Of a stretch of DNA of 64,000 bases, positions 15,553 to 25,029 are shown piece by piece. How positions within the stretch are numbered: position 1 is the stretch's first letter; each line of letters opens with the position of its first letter. The DNA is from CSP1-1 sp035620615 (GTDB lineage: Archaea > Thermoproteota > Nitrososphaeria > Nitrososphaerales > Nitrosopumilaceae): positions 1-64,000 of the forward strand of contig DASPGM010000006.1 of the NCBI GenBank assembly GCA_035620615.1, in the 5' to 3' direction. The position numbers and the translations under genes were made by a program. Under the pieces are notes generated by a model. It saw only the letters and a program-made list of their open reading frames with translations, did no database searches and was not told the DNA's origin.

Positions 15553-16710
15553 CTAATCTACCTTTAGAATTCCCATTCTAAACAAATGTTCAACTCCATC
15601 AAAGAAAACTTTATCGCTAATTTTTTTCTCTGACCAGAGTAAGGCTCGCGTTTTAAACCAATTGGGCATTTTTTCTATATTTGTTTCGCTAACTGGATCT
15701 TTGAGATCATATGGAACAAAATCTAAGATAGACTCTAGGGATTTTTCTTTATCGGTATTTGGATTAAGATATTGATTCCAATCTATTTCTACTGGTTTTG
15801 AAACTTCTCTAATCATAAACCCGTTAGGATATTCAAAAGCAAGTTTAGATTCTTCTAAAGTGAAATTCATTGAAGGGTTGACTAATTCTTGGAGTGTTTT
15901 TTCATAAGCGTTATCATCAATTGAACTAGTCATCCACATTTTTGTTAATTCTCGTTGAAGGTTAATGAGTTTAGAATTAGTAATAGATTCTCCAACATAA
16001 CTGACCATAGTATCTCCAATCGCAGGACCATATGGTGCCATCATAACGTAATTTTTAGTTGAAGAATCTATTCGAACGTTTATTTTAAAATCATCACATT
16101 GATTGTTTCCAAAATTTGTTCCTACACATTTATCATAACCTTCATGTAATTCATGAACTTTTGTTTTGATATCGGATTTTGAAAAACCTTTGTAAGATAA
16201 AACAAAATGAGATAATTCATGAGATAAGATCCAAGATGGAAGGGTAGATTCGTAACCCGAGGTAAACACTGAACAATCACACATCATCAATACGTGGTTT
16301 TTGGTTCTATCATTTCCTGAATGTATGTAAATTCCATCAAGTACATTTGGTTGTAGTAAGGAAGTCCCTAATTCTTTATCAAAAACTAAAATCAACATGT
16401 TAACATTTTCTTGTTTTTGTAAATTTTTGAATTGTAATTCTGAGATACATCCACCAAGCGAGTTATGATTTTCTAATTGGTAAAGATCAAGATATTTAGA
16501 GGTAAGACTAGCATAAATTTTATCCATTGTGTCTGTGGGGCCACAAGCATCTTTTTTGATATAGAATAATTGCCATTCTATGGAAGTAGATTCTGCAGCA
16601 AATGATTGTGGGAAAATAGGACCTATAATAAGCGATATTATCATTATAGTAATTATAACATAATTTTTTTCTCCTTGACCTATTTTTCTAATATTGTTAA
16701 ATCTATTCAT
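15553..16710 (-). CDS. Secreted HExxH putative zinc metalloprotease
   Basis: The protein has 385 residues. A basic start and a signal/anchor helix (about 18-38, ending FAAES) lead to an exported domain. The motif WILSHELSHFVL puts the zinc His at 164 and 168 with the catalytic Glu at 165, in a typical helix. Conserved Cys (CDC before the helix, YDKC and QCDD after it) may form disulfides. It is clearly paralogous to 29696-31141, which shares the CDC--(W)ILSHE-SHFVL order and the MxPYxPAIG segment. It overlaps the DNRLRE-like gene by 8 bases, so it is the last gene of a secreted-protein operon. The peptidase family is not one I can name. Confidence 0.7.
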   Translation of the reverse strand: MNRFNNIRKIGQGEKNYVIITIMIISLIIGPIFPQSFAAESTSIEWQLFYIKKDACGPTDTMDKIYASLTSKYLDLYQLENHNSLGGCISELQFKNLQKQENVNMLILVFDKELGTSLLQPNVLDGIYIHSGNDRTKNHVLMMCDCSVFTSGYESTLPSWILSHELSHFVLSYKGFSKSDIKTKVHELHEGYDKCVGTNFGNNQCDDFKINVRIDSSTKNYVMMAPYGPAIGDTMVSYVGESITNSKLINLQRELTKMWMTSSIDDNAYEKTLQELVNPSMNFTLEESKLAFEYPNGFMIREVSKPVEIDWNQYLNPNTDKEKSLESILDFVPYDLKDPVSETNIEKMPNWFKTRALLWSEKKISDKVFFDGVEHLFRMGILKVD

Positions 16711-17626
16711 CCGAAAACACCATCACTAATTCTGGAATGTTTTTTTGAGATTCTTTTGATGAAATATTGATTTGGCCTTCAGAGTTTTCATCATTTTTTA
16801 TTATAATCCAACCGAAATTATTTTCTGAGGATTGCAAATCTAGAATGTCTAAGGTAACATCAAACTTTATCCAATAACCTTCTACCGTATTTGAAATCCA
16901 GATAGAGTCAGTTGGTTGAGAGTCAAATTTCCCTCCATTCCATGAATTACTACATTCAGAGGAATTTTGTGGGCAACTCCAAGTAACACCATTACTAGAA
17001 GTCAAAACATTGCTAACCGGTGTGCTAATTTGATTTCCTTCCTTCCAATCAGATTCAAATTTATGTAGATTTACAAACTGTCCATCGCCCCAATTATGAT
17101 TATTACTTTCGATGTAGAGGTTGAGTGTAGCATATTTCAAAGTTTTATTTGAGAGATGGGTTAGAATATCATCCTGATTAAATGATATCAATACACGATT
17201 ATTAGTAGGTCCAGAACCCATAATTCGTAAAACTGAATTTGCGCCTTCATTACTGTTTTTTGCACCTTCTCTAATGAAACTATCTTTTTCGGCAAATAGG
17301 GTAATTTTATTTGCCGATATTTGTGGGGATTTAGTTTGAATGTTCTTTACAAGTTTAAGATTAGTAAATTCTTCATTTTTTAAAACTTGCAGCGGGGTAG
17401 AGACATCTTCATCTAATTGAACAAACATTGAATTTGTATCTTTAAAATAGCACAATCCATTTTCGCAAATTTTAATTGGAGCCTTTGAAGTTTCTACTAA
17501 CGAAAATGCTTCTTGAATTTCATTATCTAGAATAAAAAAGGATAGTGCAGAAAATGAAATTCCTGCCAGTACTAGAAAAATAATAATATTTTTACCTATT
17601 ATTTCATCCTTAATTATAGAATTCAT
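16703..17626 (-). CDS. Secreted protein with DNRLRE/CBM96-like beta-sandwich domain
   Basis: The protein has 307 residues. An N-terminal signal anchor (about 13-33) is followed by a linker and a beta-sandwich from ~110 to the end. The pattern KDSFIREGAKNSNEGANSVL, RVLISFNQDDI, ATLNLYIES, SDWKEGNQ and GYWIKFDVTLDI is that of DNRLRE domains (start D-x-F/Y-R-G---N-G, then the central R-L---D strand), which bind or decorate extracellular polymers. It sits between the subtilase and the HExxH protein with gaps of 2 and -8 bases, so the three are almost certainly made together. Probably a substrate-binding partner for the proteases; this is inferred. Confidence 0.7.
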   Translation of the reverse strand: MNSIIKDEIIGKNIIIFLVLAGISFSALSFFILDNEIQEAFSLVETSKAPIKICENGLCYFKDTNSMFVQLDEDVSTPLQVLKNEEFTNLKLVKNIQTKSPQISANKITLFAEKDSFIREGAKNSNEGANSVLRIMGSGPTNNRVLISFNQDDILTHLSNKTLKYATLNLYIESNNHNWGDGQFVNLHKFESDWKEGNQISTPVSNVLTSSNGVTWSCPQNSSECSNSWNGGKFDSQPTDSIWISNTVEGYWIKFDVTLDILDLQSSENNFGWIIIKNDENSEGQINISSKESQKNIPELVMVFSDE

Positions 17627-17628
17627 TT

Positions 17629-20600
17629 TTATTGTAAAACCTCCAAATCTTGTATTAAGAAAATTGCACTGGCAGTTCCATAACCAGTAGCAAAGTCATA
17701 TTCATGTTTTAACGAAGACTTACTTTGTTCAGTATTTTGCTCTATTTCAGTCAATAATTGACTAGGAGAGAATTCTGGATTCTGCTCTAGAATTAATGCT
17801 GCAAGCCCAGCAACATATGGCGTGGTGGCAGAAGTACCATAAAATGGCTTTCCATCAAGGGCAAGAGTTGTGACACCATCAGGTCCAACTACATGTGGGG
17901 CAATCTTTCCATTGTTTGTTGGTCCATGTGAGCTGTAAGGTGCAAGTGTTCCATCAAGATGATTAACAGCTCCTACAACGATTGCGCCTTTTGCATCGGC
18001 TGGAACGGATACACTACTTTTTGGTACTGGGTATTCAAGTTTATCATTAACAGTAAATATTTCCAACGATGCCTTTGGTCTATTGTCAGGAGATTCCATA
18101 TCGCCAGAATACAAAACTCCAAGTGAATAGATACCTTCAGTATCTGGGATATGATAAATATGTTCAAGATTAGTGTCTGAATTTACTTCTTGTTTATTTG
18201 CTGAAAAATCAACGATTTCGCCTAATGGATTTACCAAAACCAGTTCAAAATCTGCAATATCGTATTGACCAACATCCCACATCAAATAAGCCATAATTGG
18301 TTCATTATCGGCGATTCGAGACGCTGTAACTGTAATAGACAATCCTTCATCAGAAGCAGAAAAATCATGCCAGCCATTGAGGTTAGAATCAGCAAAATTT
18401 CCCTCCCAGTGTTTATTTCCGAAATTTCCTGCAGGAACTACAAAAACAATTCCATTTTCAACTGCATCTTCAATTTTTTTTGTTATATGACTTGTGCCAT
18501 CAGTGGGAAAATTAGGCCATCCCGCAGACATTGCAATTATATCGATATTTTTGGATATAGCCTCATCCACAGCTGCGGTAAATTCAATGTCTGTTTCCAT
18601 TGAATATAGATACAATTCAACATCAGGTGCTACATCAGTAATAATTTCTGCAACTGCAGTTCCATGCAAGGCTTCATCTCCGCCCCAGAAACTTGGCATA
18701 GCAGACACACCGGAACGGAATGATTTGACTTCCACAATATTTTCTGAGATTTTTGGATTATTTGCAAAAGATAAATCAAACACTGCAACCTTAACTCCTT
18801 TGCCCGTAATTCCAGAATATTGTGCTAGATCAGCATTCATAAAATACACTCCTTCAGATACTAGTTCTTCAAATTGTATGGCAGAAGATGGTGGCCTGAT
18901 ATTTTCGATACCAGAAAGTTTTTGAAGTTTTGGAAGGTCTTTTAGATTTATAGTAATTTGAACATTTTTGTCATTTTTGACTTCAATATTGCTAATTGAG
19001 TTAAGCTGCTGTAGAACTTTTTGATTATCATCAGTTAATTTAATGGCAATAGTAGTTAAGCCATCTATGTATTTTAGACCTAGTTTTTTAGCATCATTTT
19101 TTGGATCATCACTATGGGACAGAATAGATATTTTTGAGTCAACAGAGTGTACAGCATTTTTTTCTGGTTTAGTCAAATCGTCTTGAATTTTTTCTTTTAA
19201 TTCTTTAAATTCTGCTTTAAGCTCTTCTTTGTGTTCTTTATCATATGCATGATCTTCTTTTAGATTTTTTAATGTTTCCTTAATTTCTGAAATTAATTCT
19301 TTAATTTTATCTTTTAATTCTGGGTCTTCCTTAACAGTTTTCTTTAAATCTTTGATTTCATTTTTAATTTTCTTCTCTATTTGTTTAATTTCTTTTTTGA
19401 TTTCTTTAAGCTCATTACGTTTTTCTTTTAATTCGTTTTTCTTATCCATTTCTTCTCGTTGTTTTTTTACAATTTGTTCAACTAATTTTTTTTCACTATT
19501 TTTATCATTACATTTTCCTTCAACATCACCATGGTCAATATGAGATTGTAATGCACTTGATGAAATCAATAAGGTTTGATGGTTAGTTGGATTTCCTGGA
19601 GGTAAATGACATACCATCACTAATTCATCTTTTTCTGCGTTTATTGTGAGTTTTATGGATACAGAGTTAGTTTTAGAGTCAGAGTCTTTAACTGATGCTG
19701 TAATTGTATGGATACCTACCGAAAGAGTTGAAAGATCAAATGACACTCCAGTGCCAATTACACCATCAAGATCAGAAGACCATTCCAAAGATGCGCCAAG
19801 ATCTCCGTCTTCAGCATCTACAGCAGTACCAGAAAATGTAATTGGTGTACTATCTACAGAAATCAATCCATCAACTGGCTCTGTGATAGATATTGATGGA
19901 GTATCAGCTGAAATTATGATTACTGTTTGAGAAGAAGAACCCAGACTATCTTCAGAGTCTTTAACTGATGCTGTAATTGTATGGATACCTACCGAAAGAG
20001 TTGAAAGATCAAATGACATTCCAGTGCCAATTACACCATCAAGATCAGAAGACCATTCCAAAGATGCGCCAAGATCTCCGTCTTCAGCATCTACAGCAGT
20101 ACCAGAAAATGTAATTGATGTACCAGTTACGACACTAAAACCATCTGATGGGGTCAGTATTGAGGCGCTAGGACCAGATTTACAGTCTCCTACGTTAATA
20201 CTATTAACTCCAGAGCCACCATCAATTGTATCTGTTCCCCCTCCTGAATTAATACAATCATTTCCATCATTCCCATCAATATCGTCATCTCCAGAACCTG
20301 TCAAAATTATATCATTATCTTCATCTCCATGAACGTGATTGTTACCATCGCCTGCGTTAATGATATCTGCTCCATGTCCTCCAAGAATGTCATCGTCTCC
20401 TGAGCCTGATGTAATTACATCACTGTCTTGGTTTCCTTCAATGATATTATTGCCATTGCCAGCATTAATGGTGTCAGCTCCGTCACCGCCATAGATTTTA
20501 TCGTCTCCTGAGCCTGATGTAATTTTATCAGTTTTTTGATTGCCTTCAATGTAATTTGCACCTTCACCTGCATCAATTGTATCAGCTCCGTCACCACCAT

Positions 20601-21117
20601 AGATGTAATCGTCTCCACCTTTGGCTTGAATATAATCATCTCCTCCCCCAGCTATAATCTTGTCATGTCCATCTCCTGAATCAACGATATCAGAGCCTAT
20701 GCCAAGTAAGATATAGTCATCACCAGAACCGGTTGTAATTACATCCCCTGAAGCTCCAAAATCTGCATCGATTTTATTATTACCATCGCCAGCATGAAAA
20801 GTATCTGACCCACCTTCTCCATGAATCTGATCATCACCAGATCCAGTTGTAACAACATCATTTCCTGGACCTGAACAGATTACATCGTTTCCTCCATTAC
20901 CATTAATGACGTCGTTGCCTTCTAATCCCAAAATTACATCATCTCCCGCAGTACCTTCGATTAGATCATCGCCAAAAGTACCTACTATTGTAGCAACATA
21001 TCCATCACAATTAAGAACAGCGTGGGCAGGTGTAAAATTTGCAAAAGTACCCCAGCTTAATAACAACACAGATAGAATCACTACCAGTGCTTTAGAGTTA
21101 GCATACGCTGAAACCAT
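17629..21117 (-). CDS. Giant secreted RTX / Ig-like / coiled-coil / subtilisin-like protease
   Basis: The product has 1162 residues in ordered modules. Signal peptide 1-33. RTX calcium-binding nonapeptide repeats at ~45-313 (GGDGADTIDAGEG, GSGDDKIYGGDGADTI and similar). Two Ig-like domains at ~316-405 and 405-498 with nearly identical sequence. A Cys/His module at ~500-537 (CHLPPGNPTNHQ then HIDHGDVEGKC). A Lys/Glu coiled coil at ~540-650, a propeptide-like region, and an S8 peptidase domain from ~765. Catalytic residues are D781 (VAVFDLSF), H818 (LHGTAVAEI), oxyanion N898 (VPAGNFG) and S1096 (YGTSATTP). All are present, so the enzyme should be active outside the cell, probably calcium-dependent. 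RTX repeats at the N-terminus of a subtilase are unusual. First gene of the three-gene secreted operon. Confidence 0.9.
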   Translation of the reverse strand: MVSAYANSKALVVILSVLLLSWGTFANFTPAHAVLNCDGYVATIVGTFGDDLIEGTAGDDVILGLEGNDVINGNGGNDVICSGPGNDVVTTGSGDDQIHGEGGSDTFHAGDGNNKIDADFGASGDVITTGSGDDYILLGIGSDIVDSGDGHDKIIAGGGDDYIQAKGGDDYIYGGDGADTIDAGEGANYIEGNQKTDKITSGSGDDKIYGGDGADTINAGNGNNIIEGNQDSDVITSGSGDDDILGGHGADIINAGDGNNHVHGDEDNDIILTGSGDDDIDGNDGNDCINSGGGTDTIDGGSGVNSINVGDCKSGPSASILTPSDGFSVVTGTSITFSGTAVDAEDGDLGASLEWSSDLDGVIGTGMSFDLSTLSVGIHTITASVKDSEDSLGSSSQTVIIISADTPSISITEPVDGLISVDSTPITFSGTAVDAEDGDLGASLEWSSDLDGVIGTGVSFDLSTLSVGIHTITASVKDSDSKTNSVSIKLTINAEKDELVMVCHLPPGNPTNHQTLLISSSALQSHIDHGDVEGKCNDKNSEKKLVEQIVKKQREEMDKKNELKEKRNELKEIKKEIKQIEKKIKNEIKDLKKTVKEDPELKDKIKELISEIKETLKNLKEDHAYDKEHKEELKAEFKELKEKIQDDLTKPEKNAVHSVDSKISILSHSDDPKNDAKKLGLKYIDGLTTIAIKLTDDNQKVLQQLNSISNIEVKNDKNVQITINLKDLPKLQKLSGIENIRPPSSAIQFEELVSEGVYFMNADLAQYSGITGKGVKVAVFDLSFANNPKISENIVEVKSFRSGVSAMPSFWGGDEALHGTAVAEIITDVAPDVELYLYSMETDIEFTAAVDEAISKNIDIIAMSAGWPNFPTDGTSHITKKIEDAVENGIVFVVPAGNFGNKHWEGNFADSNLNGWHDFSASDEGLSITVTASRIADNEPIMAYLMWDVGQYDIADFELVLVNPLGEIVDFSANKQEVNSDTNLEHIYHIPDTEGIYSLGVLYSGDMESPDNRPKASLEIFTVNDKLEYPVPKSSVSVPADAKGAIVVGAVNHLDGTLAPYSSHGPTNNGKIAPHVVGPDGVTTLALDGKPFYGTSATTPYVAGLAALILEQNPEFSPSQLLTEIEQNTEQSKSSLKHEYDFATGYGTASAIFLIQDLEVLQ
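19681..19844 (-). repeat. 164-bp internal duplication, copy 1
   Basis: This stretch of the subtilase gene matches 19954-20117 at all but one position by eye (CAC versus CAT, giving Val versus Met in GTG-SFDL). The offset is 273 bp, exactly 91 codons, which equals one Ig-like domain. It encodes most of the second Ig-like domain. Confidence 0.9.
19954..20117 (-). repeat. 164-bp internal duplication, copy 2
   Basis: Partner of 19681-19844, encoding most of the first Ig-like domain. Synonymous sites are identical as well, so the duplication is recent or is kept uniform by gene conversion. Confidence 0.9.
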
Positions 21118-21286
21118 TATTTTTAACCTAGAATTGATTACACCTGAAACTAGTTGTTTCTGTGTTTGTAATGAATTACAAACTTTTTCTTATATCTCAA
21201 AAATTAACTCTAGATATTAGCAATGAAACTTGGATATGGTCGTTTAGAGATACCTAGAAAAAGCGGCATTATAGGAGTAACCAATT

Positions 21287-22816
21287 TTGAAAATTAAAAC
21301 AAAATTTACTTTAGAAGTAATACTGTTAGTTTCCCTTATAGGAATGGTATCTATTATTGCCGTTTTAAATACAAAACAGGTTCAAACTAGTTTTCTTGAT
21401 TTAAGTTCTCAAACTTTGCCAACCTGGGATGCATTAAAAGACATGAGATTGGCAAATTCTCTAATTTTATCATCCACACTTGAAATAATGATTCTGCAAG
21501 ATAGAATTAACAGCAATATTGACCAAATGAATATAGTTGATTACGAGGAACAAATAGAAAATAAAATTTATGAAATTGAAACTGCAAAATCATTATTTGC
21601 AGAATCATTTACCAGATATTCTATTCTTATGGAAGAAAATTTTCCTGAATCTAATATTTATGAAAAAGATATTGCCAAAAATTGGAATGATCTAGTAATA
21701 ATATCAAATAAAATAATCAGATTAAATTCAAATGCAGAAAACTCAAAACAAGTACTTGAGTTAAAAAATGATTTAGAGGATAGTACACAATTACTTAATC
21801 AAAATATATTTGCTGCAAATAATTTTATCGAACCACAAGTAAAAAACAAACAAGATGTAGTTGAATCACTTGTTGATGAAACTACAATGCAAATATTAAT
21901 TGTATTAAATATTTTCATTGTAACTACTTTGGCCTTTAAATTTTTCATTACAAGATCTATTTCAAGGCCACTATCAAAACTCAGAAAAATAACTAGTAAA
22001 ATTGCAGATGGAGATTTTGTTAAAACTGAAATGAAAGGAGATGATGAAATATCAGACCTTGGTAAAGATATTGATGCAATGTCAAATAATTTACAAAAGT
22101 TAAACAAAGAACTTGTAACATCAGAAAGACTTTCATCTATTGGTAGTTTATCTAGCAGATTGGCACATGATCTCAGAAATCCATTATCTGTCATTAAAAA
22201 CTCTATGGAGATACTAAAATTCAGATTAAATGATAATATGGATGAAAAAATCAATCATCAGATAGCAATGGTGGGAAGAGCCGTTTCTCGCATGTCACAT
22301 CAAATTGAAGATGTGCTAGATTTTGTTAATATTGCCTCATTAAAATTAGAAAATAGCTCTCTAGTTACTATAATTGAATCAGCAATTCTTAGTACAGATT
22401 TACCTAAATCTGTTACAATAAGCATGCCAAAAAATTCTGCTACAATCAAATGTGACCCTTATAGATTAGAAGTCGTTTTCAGCAATATGTTGAAAAATGC
22501 AGCGCAGGCAATGGATGGGAATGGAGAAATTTCAGTTAGAATTTTAGACCAAAAAGATGATGTCTTAATTGAGATTGAAGATCAGGGGCCTGGGATTCCA
22601 CAAGAAAATCTAGATAAAATATTTGAGCCGTTATTTACAACAAAACAATCTGGAACGGGTCTTGGATTGGCAAGCTGTATTAGCATTGTAGAAAAGCATG
22701 GGGGCACCATATCTGCCAGAAATAATCCCACTGTTTTCACTATAAAATTGCCAAAGGTTTCTAAAATAGAAAAAATTGATGAAAAACGTATAGAAAAGCA
22801 CATTCCTAACGAATAA
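21287..22816 (+). CDS. Membrane sensor histidine kinase with HAMP domain
   Basis: The protein has 509 residues, starting at TTG 21287. Helix 1 (about 8-27) and helix 2 (about 202-220) enclose a ~175-residue helical sensor that looks like a four-helix-bundle extracellular domain. A HAMP linker (SRPLSKLRKITSKIADGDF) follows. The kinase core has H294 in RLAHDLRNPLSVIKNS, an N box NMLKNAAQAMDG, G1 DQGPGIP, an F box FEPLFTT and G2 GTGLGLA. It lies 70 bp upstream of the TrmB-receiver fusion gene, its obvious phosphotransfer partner. Signal unknown. Confidence 0.9.
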   Translation: MKIKTKFTLEVILLVSLIGMVSIIAVLNTKQVQTSFLDLSSQTLPTWDALKDMRLANSLILSSTLEIMILQDRINSNIDQMNIVDYEEQIENKIYEIETAKSLFAESFTRYSILMEENFPESNIYEKDIAKNWNDLVIISNKIIRLNSNAENSKQVLELKNDLEDSTQLLNQNIFAANNFIEPQVKNKQDVVESLVDETTMQILIVLNIFIVTTLAFKFFITRSISRPLSKLRKITSKIADGDFVKTEMKGDDEISDLGKDIDAMSNNLQKLNKELVTSERLSSIGSLSSRLAHDLRNPLSVIKNSMEILKFRLNDNMDEKINHQIAMVGRAVSRMSHQIEDVLDFVNIASLKLENSSLVTIIESAILSTDLPKSVTISMPKNSATIKCDPYRLEVVFSNMLKNAAQAMDGNGEISVRILDQKDDVLIEIEDQGPGIPQENLDKIFEPLFTTKQSGTGLGLASCISIVEKHGGTISARNNPTVFTIKLPKVSKIEKIDEKRIEKHIPNE

Positions 22817-22886
22817 AATTTTTCAAAAAGTTCGTTCGTTCTACCCACACATGGGCAGATATGTCCAATTTACTCAGTAATTTGAT

Positions 22887-24101
22887 ATGGAGAACCAAGA
22901 GTTAATCTTACCTGAAGAAGAAGAGGCAATGCCACTTCTTGTAGAGTATGGGTTATCAGAAGAAGAGGCTCGCGTATATGTTGGGGTATTAAGGATTGGA
23001 ACAGGAAAAGTTAGCGAGATAAGTCATTTTACAAATACAGATAGGGTCAAAGGATACAAGATCCTAGAAAATTTAAGGAGTGAGGGGTATGTCACATCAA
23101 CTCTGTCATCACCAATTTTGTTTTCTGCAAATGACCCTAAGACTACATTTGATTCCATTTTAGCAAAGAAAAAATCAGGAATTCAAAAATTAGAAAAAAA
23201 TCAATTGAGGTTAATTGAAAATCTTGAAAGGTTAAAAGGTCACAGTGTCGTCAGTGATCTTCCTAAACTATCTGTAATTTCAGGAAGGGATAATATTTAC
23301 AATGAAATTAAAAAAATTATTGATGAGACAAAAGATGAGATGTATTTAGTAACATCGACTTCTGATCTAATCAGGATGTACTATACAGATATTCCTGCAT
23401 CCATTAAAAAAGCCTTAAAAAGAAAAGTCGAAATTAAACTAATGACGGAATTTGAAGTATCAGATAAGACGGATTGTGTAAAAAATCTTGGGCTAAATTA
23501 TTTCAAAGTCGCAAAACTACCATCACAGGGAAGAATAGTTTGTAATTCAGCCCAGATTATCATGTCTGGTTATACCTCAAAAACTTCGAGAATCCATGCA
23601 AGTGACGATTCTGCGTTAGTGACAAATTCAGATGAGATCACAAGCAATATGCAAAGCTTATGTAAATTTATGTGGAAGATGGGAGCCGAGGTTAAAATTG
23701 ATAAAAAAAGTACAGTAGAAACAGAATCTCCACGAATAAAAACAGGTGTACAGAAAAATGCCACAGCATTAGTGGTAGATGATGACCCCGATACAGTAGA
23801 GATGTTTTCGGATTATTTGGAAAATAAAGGAGTAAGCGTAATTGGTAAAGCAAAAGATGGCAAAGAAGGCTATGAGCTTTACAAGAAATTAAAACCAGAC
23901 GTAATATTTTTGGATGTAATTATGCCTAATTATGATGGATTTTATACGTTAAAGAAAATTCGAGAAACAGATGCTAACGCTAAAATTATTATGGTCACAG
24001 CAGACTTTTCTCCTACAACTAAGAAAAAACTAAAGGAATTAAAAGCAACAGATATAATTTACAAGCCATACGATGGAAGAGCAATTGATAGAGTAATTTA
24101 G
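22887..24101 (+). CDS. TrmB-family transcription regulator fused to a response-regulator receiver domain
   Basis: The protein has 404 residues. An N-terminal TrmB-type winged HTH (about 14-95; YGLSEEEARVYVGVLRIGTG) is followed by a TrmB effector-like region (about 125-260; TKDEMYLVTSTSDLIRMYYT) and a linker. A complete receiver domain (about 290-404) has an acidic pocket (VVDDDPDTVEM), phospho-acceptor D343 (IFLDVIMPNYDG), T in MVTADFS and K in YKPYDG. Most TrmB proteins sense sugars and have no receiver; here phosphorylation by the adjacent kinase probably controls DNA binding. A receiver-free paralogue is encoded at 45753-46661. Confidence 0.88.
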   Translation: MENQELILPEEEEAMPLLVEYGLSEEEARVYVGVLRIGTGKVSEISHFTNTDRVKGYKILENLRSEGYVTSTLSSPILFSANDPKTTFDSILAKKKSGIQKLEKNQLRLIENLERLKGHSVVSDLPKLSVISGRDNIYNEIKKIIDETKDEMYLVTSTSDLIRMYYTDIPASIKKALKRKVEIKLMTEFEVSDKTDCVKNLGLNYFKVAKLPSQGRIVCNSAQIIMSGYTSKTSRIHASDDSALVTNSDEITSNMQSLCKFMWKMGAEVKIDKKSTVETESPRIKTGVQKNATALVVDDDPDTVEMFSDYLENKGVSVIGKAKDGKEGYELYKKLKPDVIFLDVIMPNYDGFYTLKKIRETDANAKIIMVTADFSPTTKKKLKELKATDIIYKPYDGRAIDRVI

Positions 24102-24138
24102 AAAATTAAAAACACTGTATTTCTATATTGAAAAATTA

Positions 24139-24945
24139 TTACTTAAAATCTAATGATGATGCCAAAACGTCTATGGCGTGAGATAGTTTTCTGACGTCTT
24201 GTTCTTTACTCAGTCTATTAATTTCTTCTTTGATAATTTTTAGCGCAGCAAAATTATTTTCTTTATCAAAAACGTTAGAGCGATTAAATGTGGATTCTTT
24301 AAGATTTTTTCGAACCTCTTCAATTTGGGATTCCTGTTTTTCTAGTTCTTTTTCAGCTAGGCTACATTCGTATTCCAATTTTTGAAGTTTTGATTTTGTA
24401 TTTCGCTTTCCTAGTAACAATTGATCAAGAACATTAGTGACTGATTTAATATCCATATTGTTTATAGAATTTTTATCAAGATCAATTTTGTCTAATTTTT
24501 GAGATTGCAACATTGCTATTTCACGATCAAATTTTTTGTGTAATTCATGAATATTTTTTATCTGTTCATGGTGCTTGTCTATTTTCATGTTAACATATTT
24601 GATGTATTGACCTGTATTGCCAGCAGCATCTAATGCCCATCTAATTGCATTTTTTGCTGCCAAGTATCCAGATTTTGTTTCTTCTTGTTTTTGTTGTAAT
24701 CTATCTGTAAAAGTAATAGTTTCTGCATCATTTAGATGAAGAGCAAACCTAACGGATCTTTCTCCAACATCCATAATGTCTTTTACTTCTACATTTTTAC
24801 CAATCTCAGCGATGTAACTAGATTCATCTTTGCTAATTATTCGGTCTTCCTTACGATTAAGATATTTACGAACCAGGAGATAATCTAGGAATGAGAACTT
24901 AAAACAAAATGTATGTAAATAATTACATACATCGTTTCTGTTCAA
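24139..24945 (-). CDS. Coiled-coil hypothetical protein
   Basis: The protein has 268 residues. The first ~100 are mixed, with short helices (FLDYLVRKYLNRKEDRIISK and KDIMDVGERSVRFALHLNDA). From ~110 to 250 it is a strongly charged heptad-rich coiled coil (ELEKQESQIEEVRKNLKEST). One Cys lies in CFKF near the start and another in EYECSLAE. No membrane segment. It is convergent with the TrmB-receiver gene. Structural or scaffolding role is only a guess. Confidence 0.6.
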   Translation of the reverse strand: MNRNDVCNYLHTFCFKFSFLDYLLVRKYLNRKEDRIISKDESSYIAEIGKNVEVKDIMDVGERSVRFALHLNDAETITFTDRLQQKQEETKSGYLAAKNAIRWALDAAGNTGQYIKYVNMKIDKHHEQIKNIHELHKKFDREIAMLQSQKLDKIDLDKNSINNMDIKSVTNVLDQLLLGKRNTKSKLQKLEYECSLAEKELEKQESQIEEVRKNLKESTFNRSNVFDKENNFAALKIIKEEINRLSKEQDVRKLSHAIDVLASSLDFK

Positions 24946-25029
24946 ATGAATGAACTCTTTTTTGAAATGTGATTTTTGCTTTAAATTTTAACCATTAGAG
25001 ATAAATGAGAACCATGAGCAGTTTTGAAT

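Noticed and set aside
20200..20980. Regular short DNA repeats that might suggest a CRISPR or satellite array
   Set aside because: The period follows the 9-residue RTX units of a coding region, and the copies vary in third positions. There are no constant repeats with unique spacers.
20024..21220. Plus-strand ORFs opposite the RTX region
   Set aside because: They are reverse-frame shadows of the repetitive Gly/Asp-rich RTX sequence, giving Ser/Pro-rich peptides without any motif.
22841..22858. Imperfect inverted repeat CTACCCACACATGGGCAG before the TrmB-receiver gene
   Set aside because: Only a 4-bp core (CCCA/TGGG) pairs without a mismatch. It is too weak to claim as an operator without conservation data.
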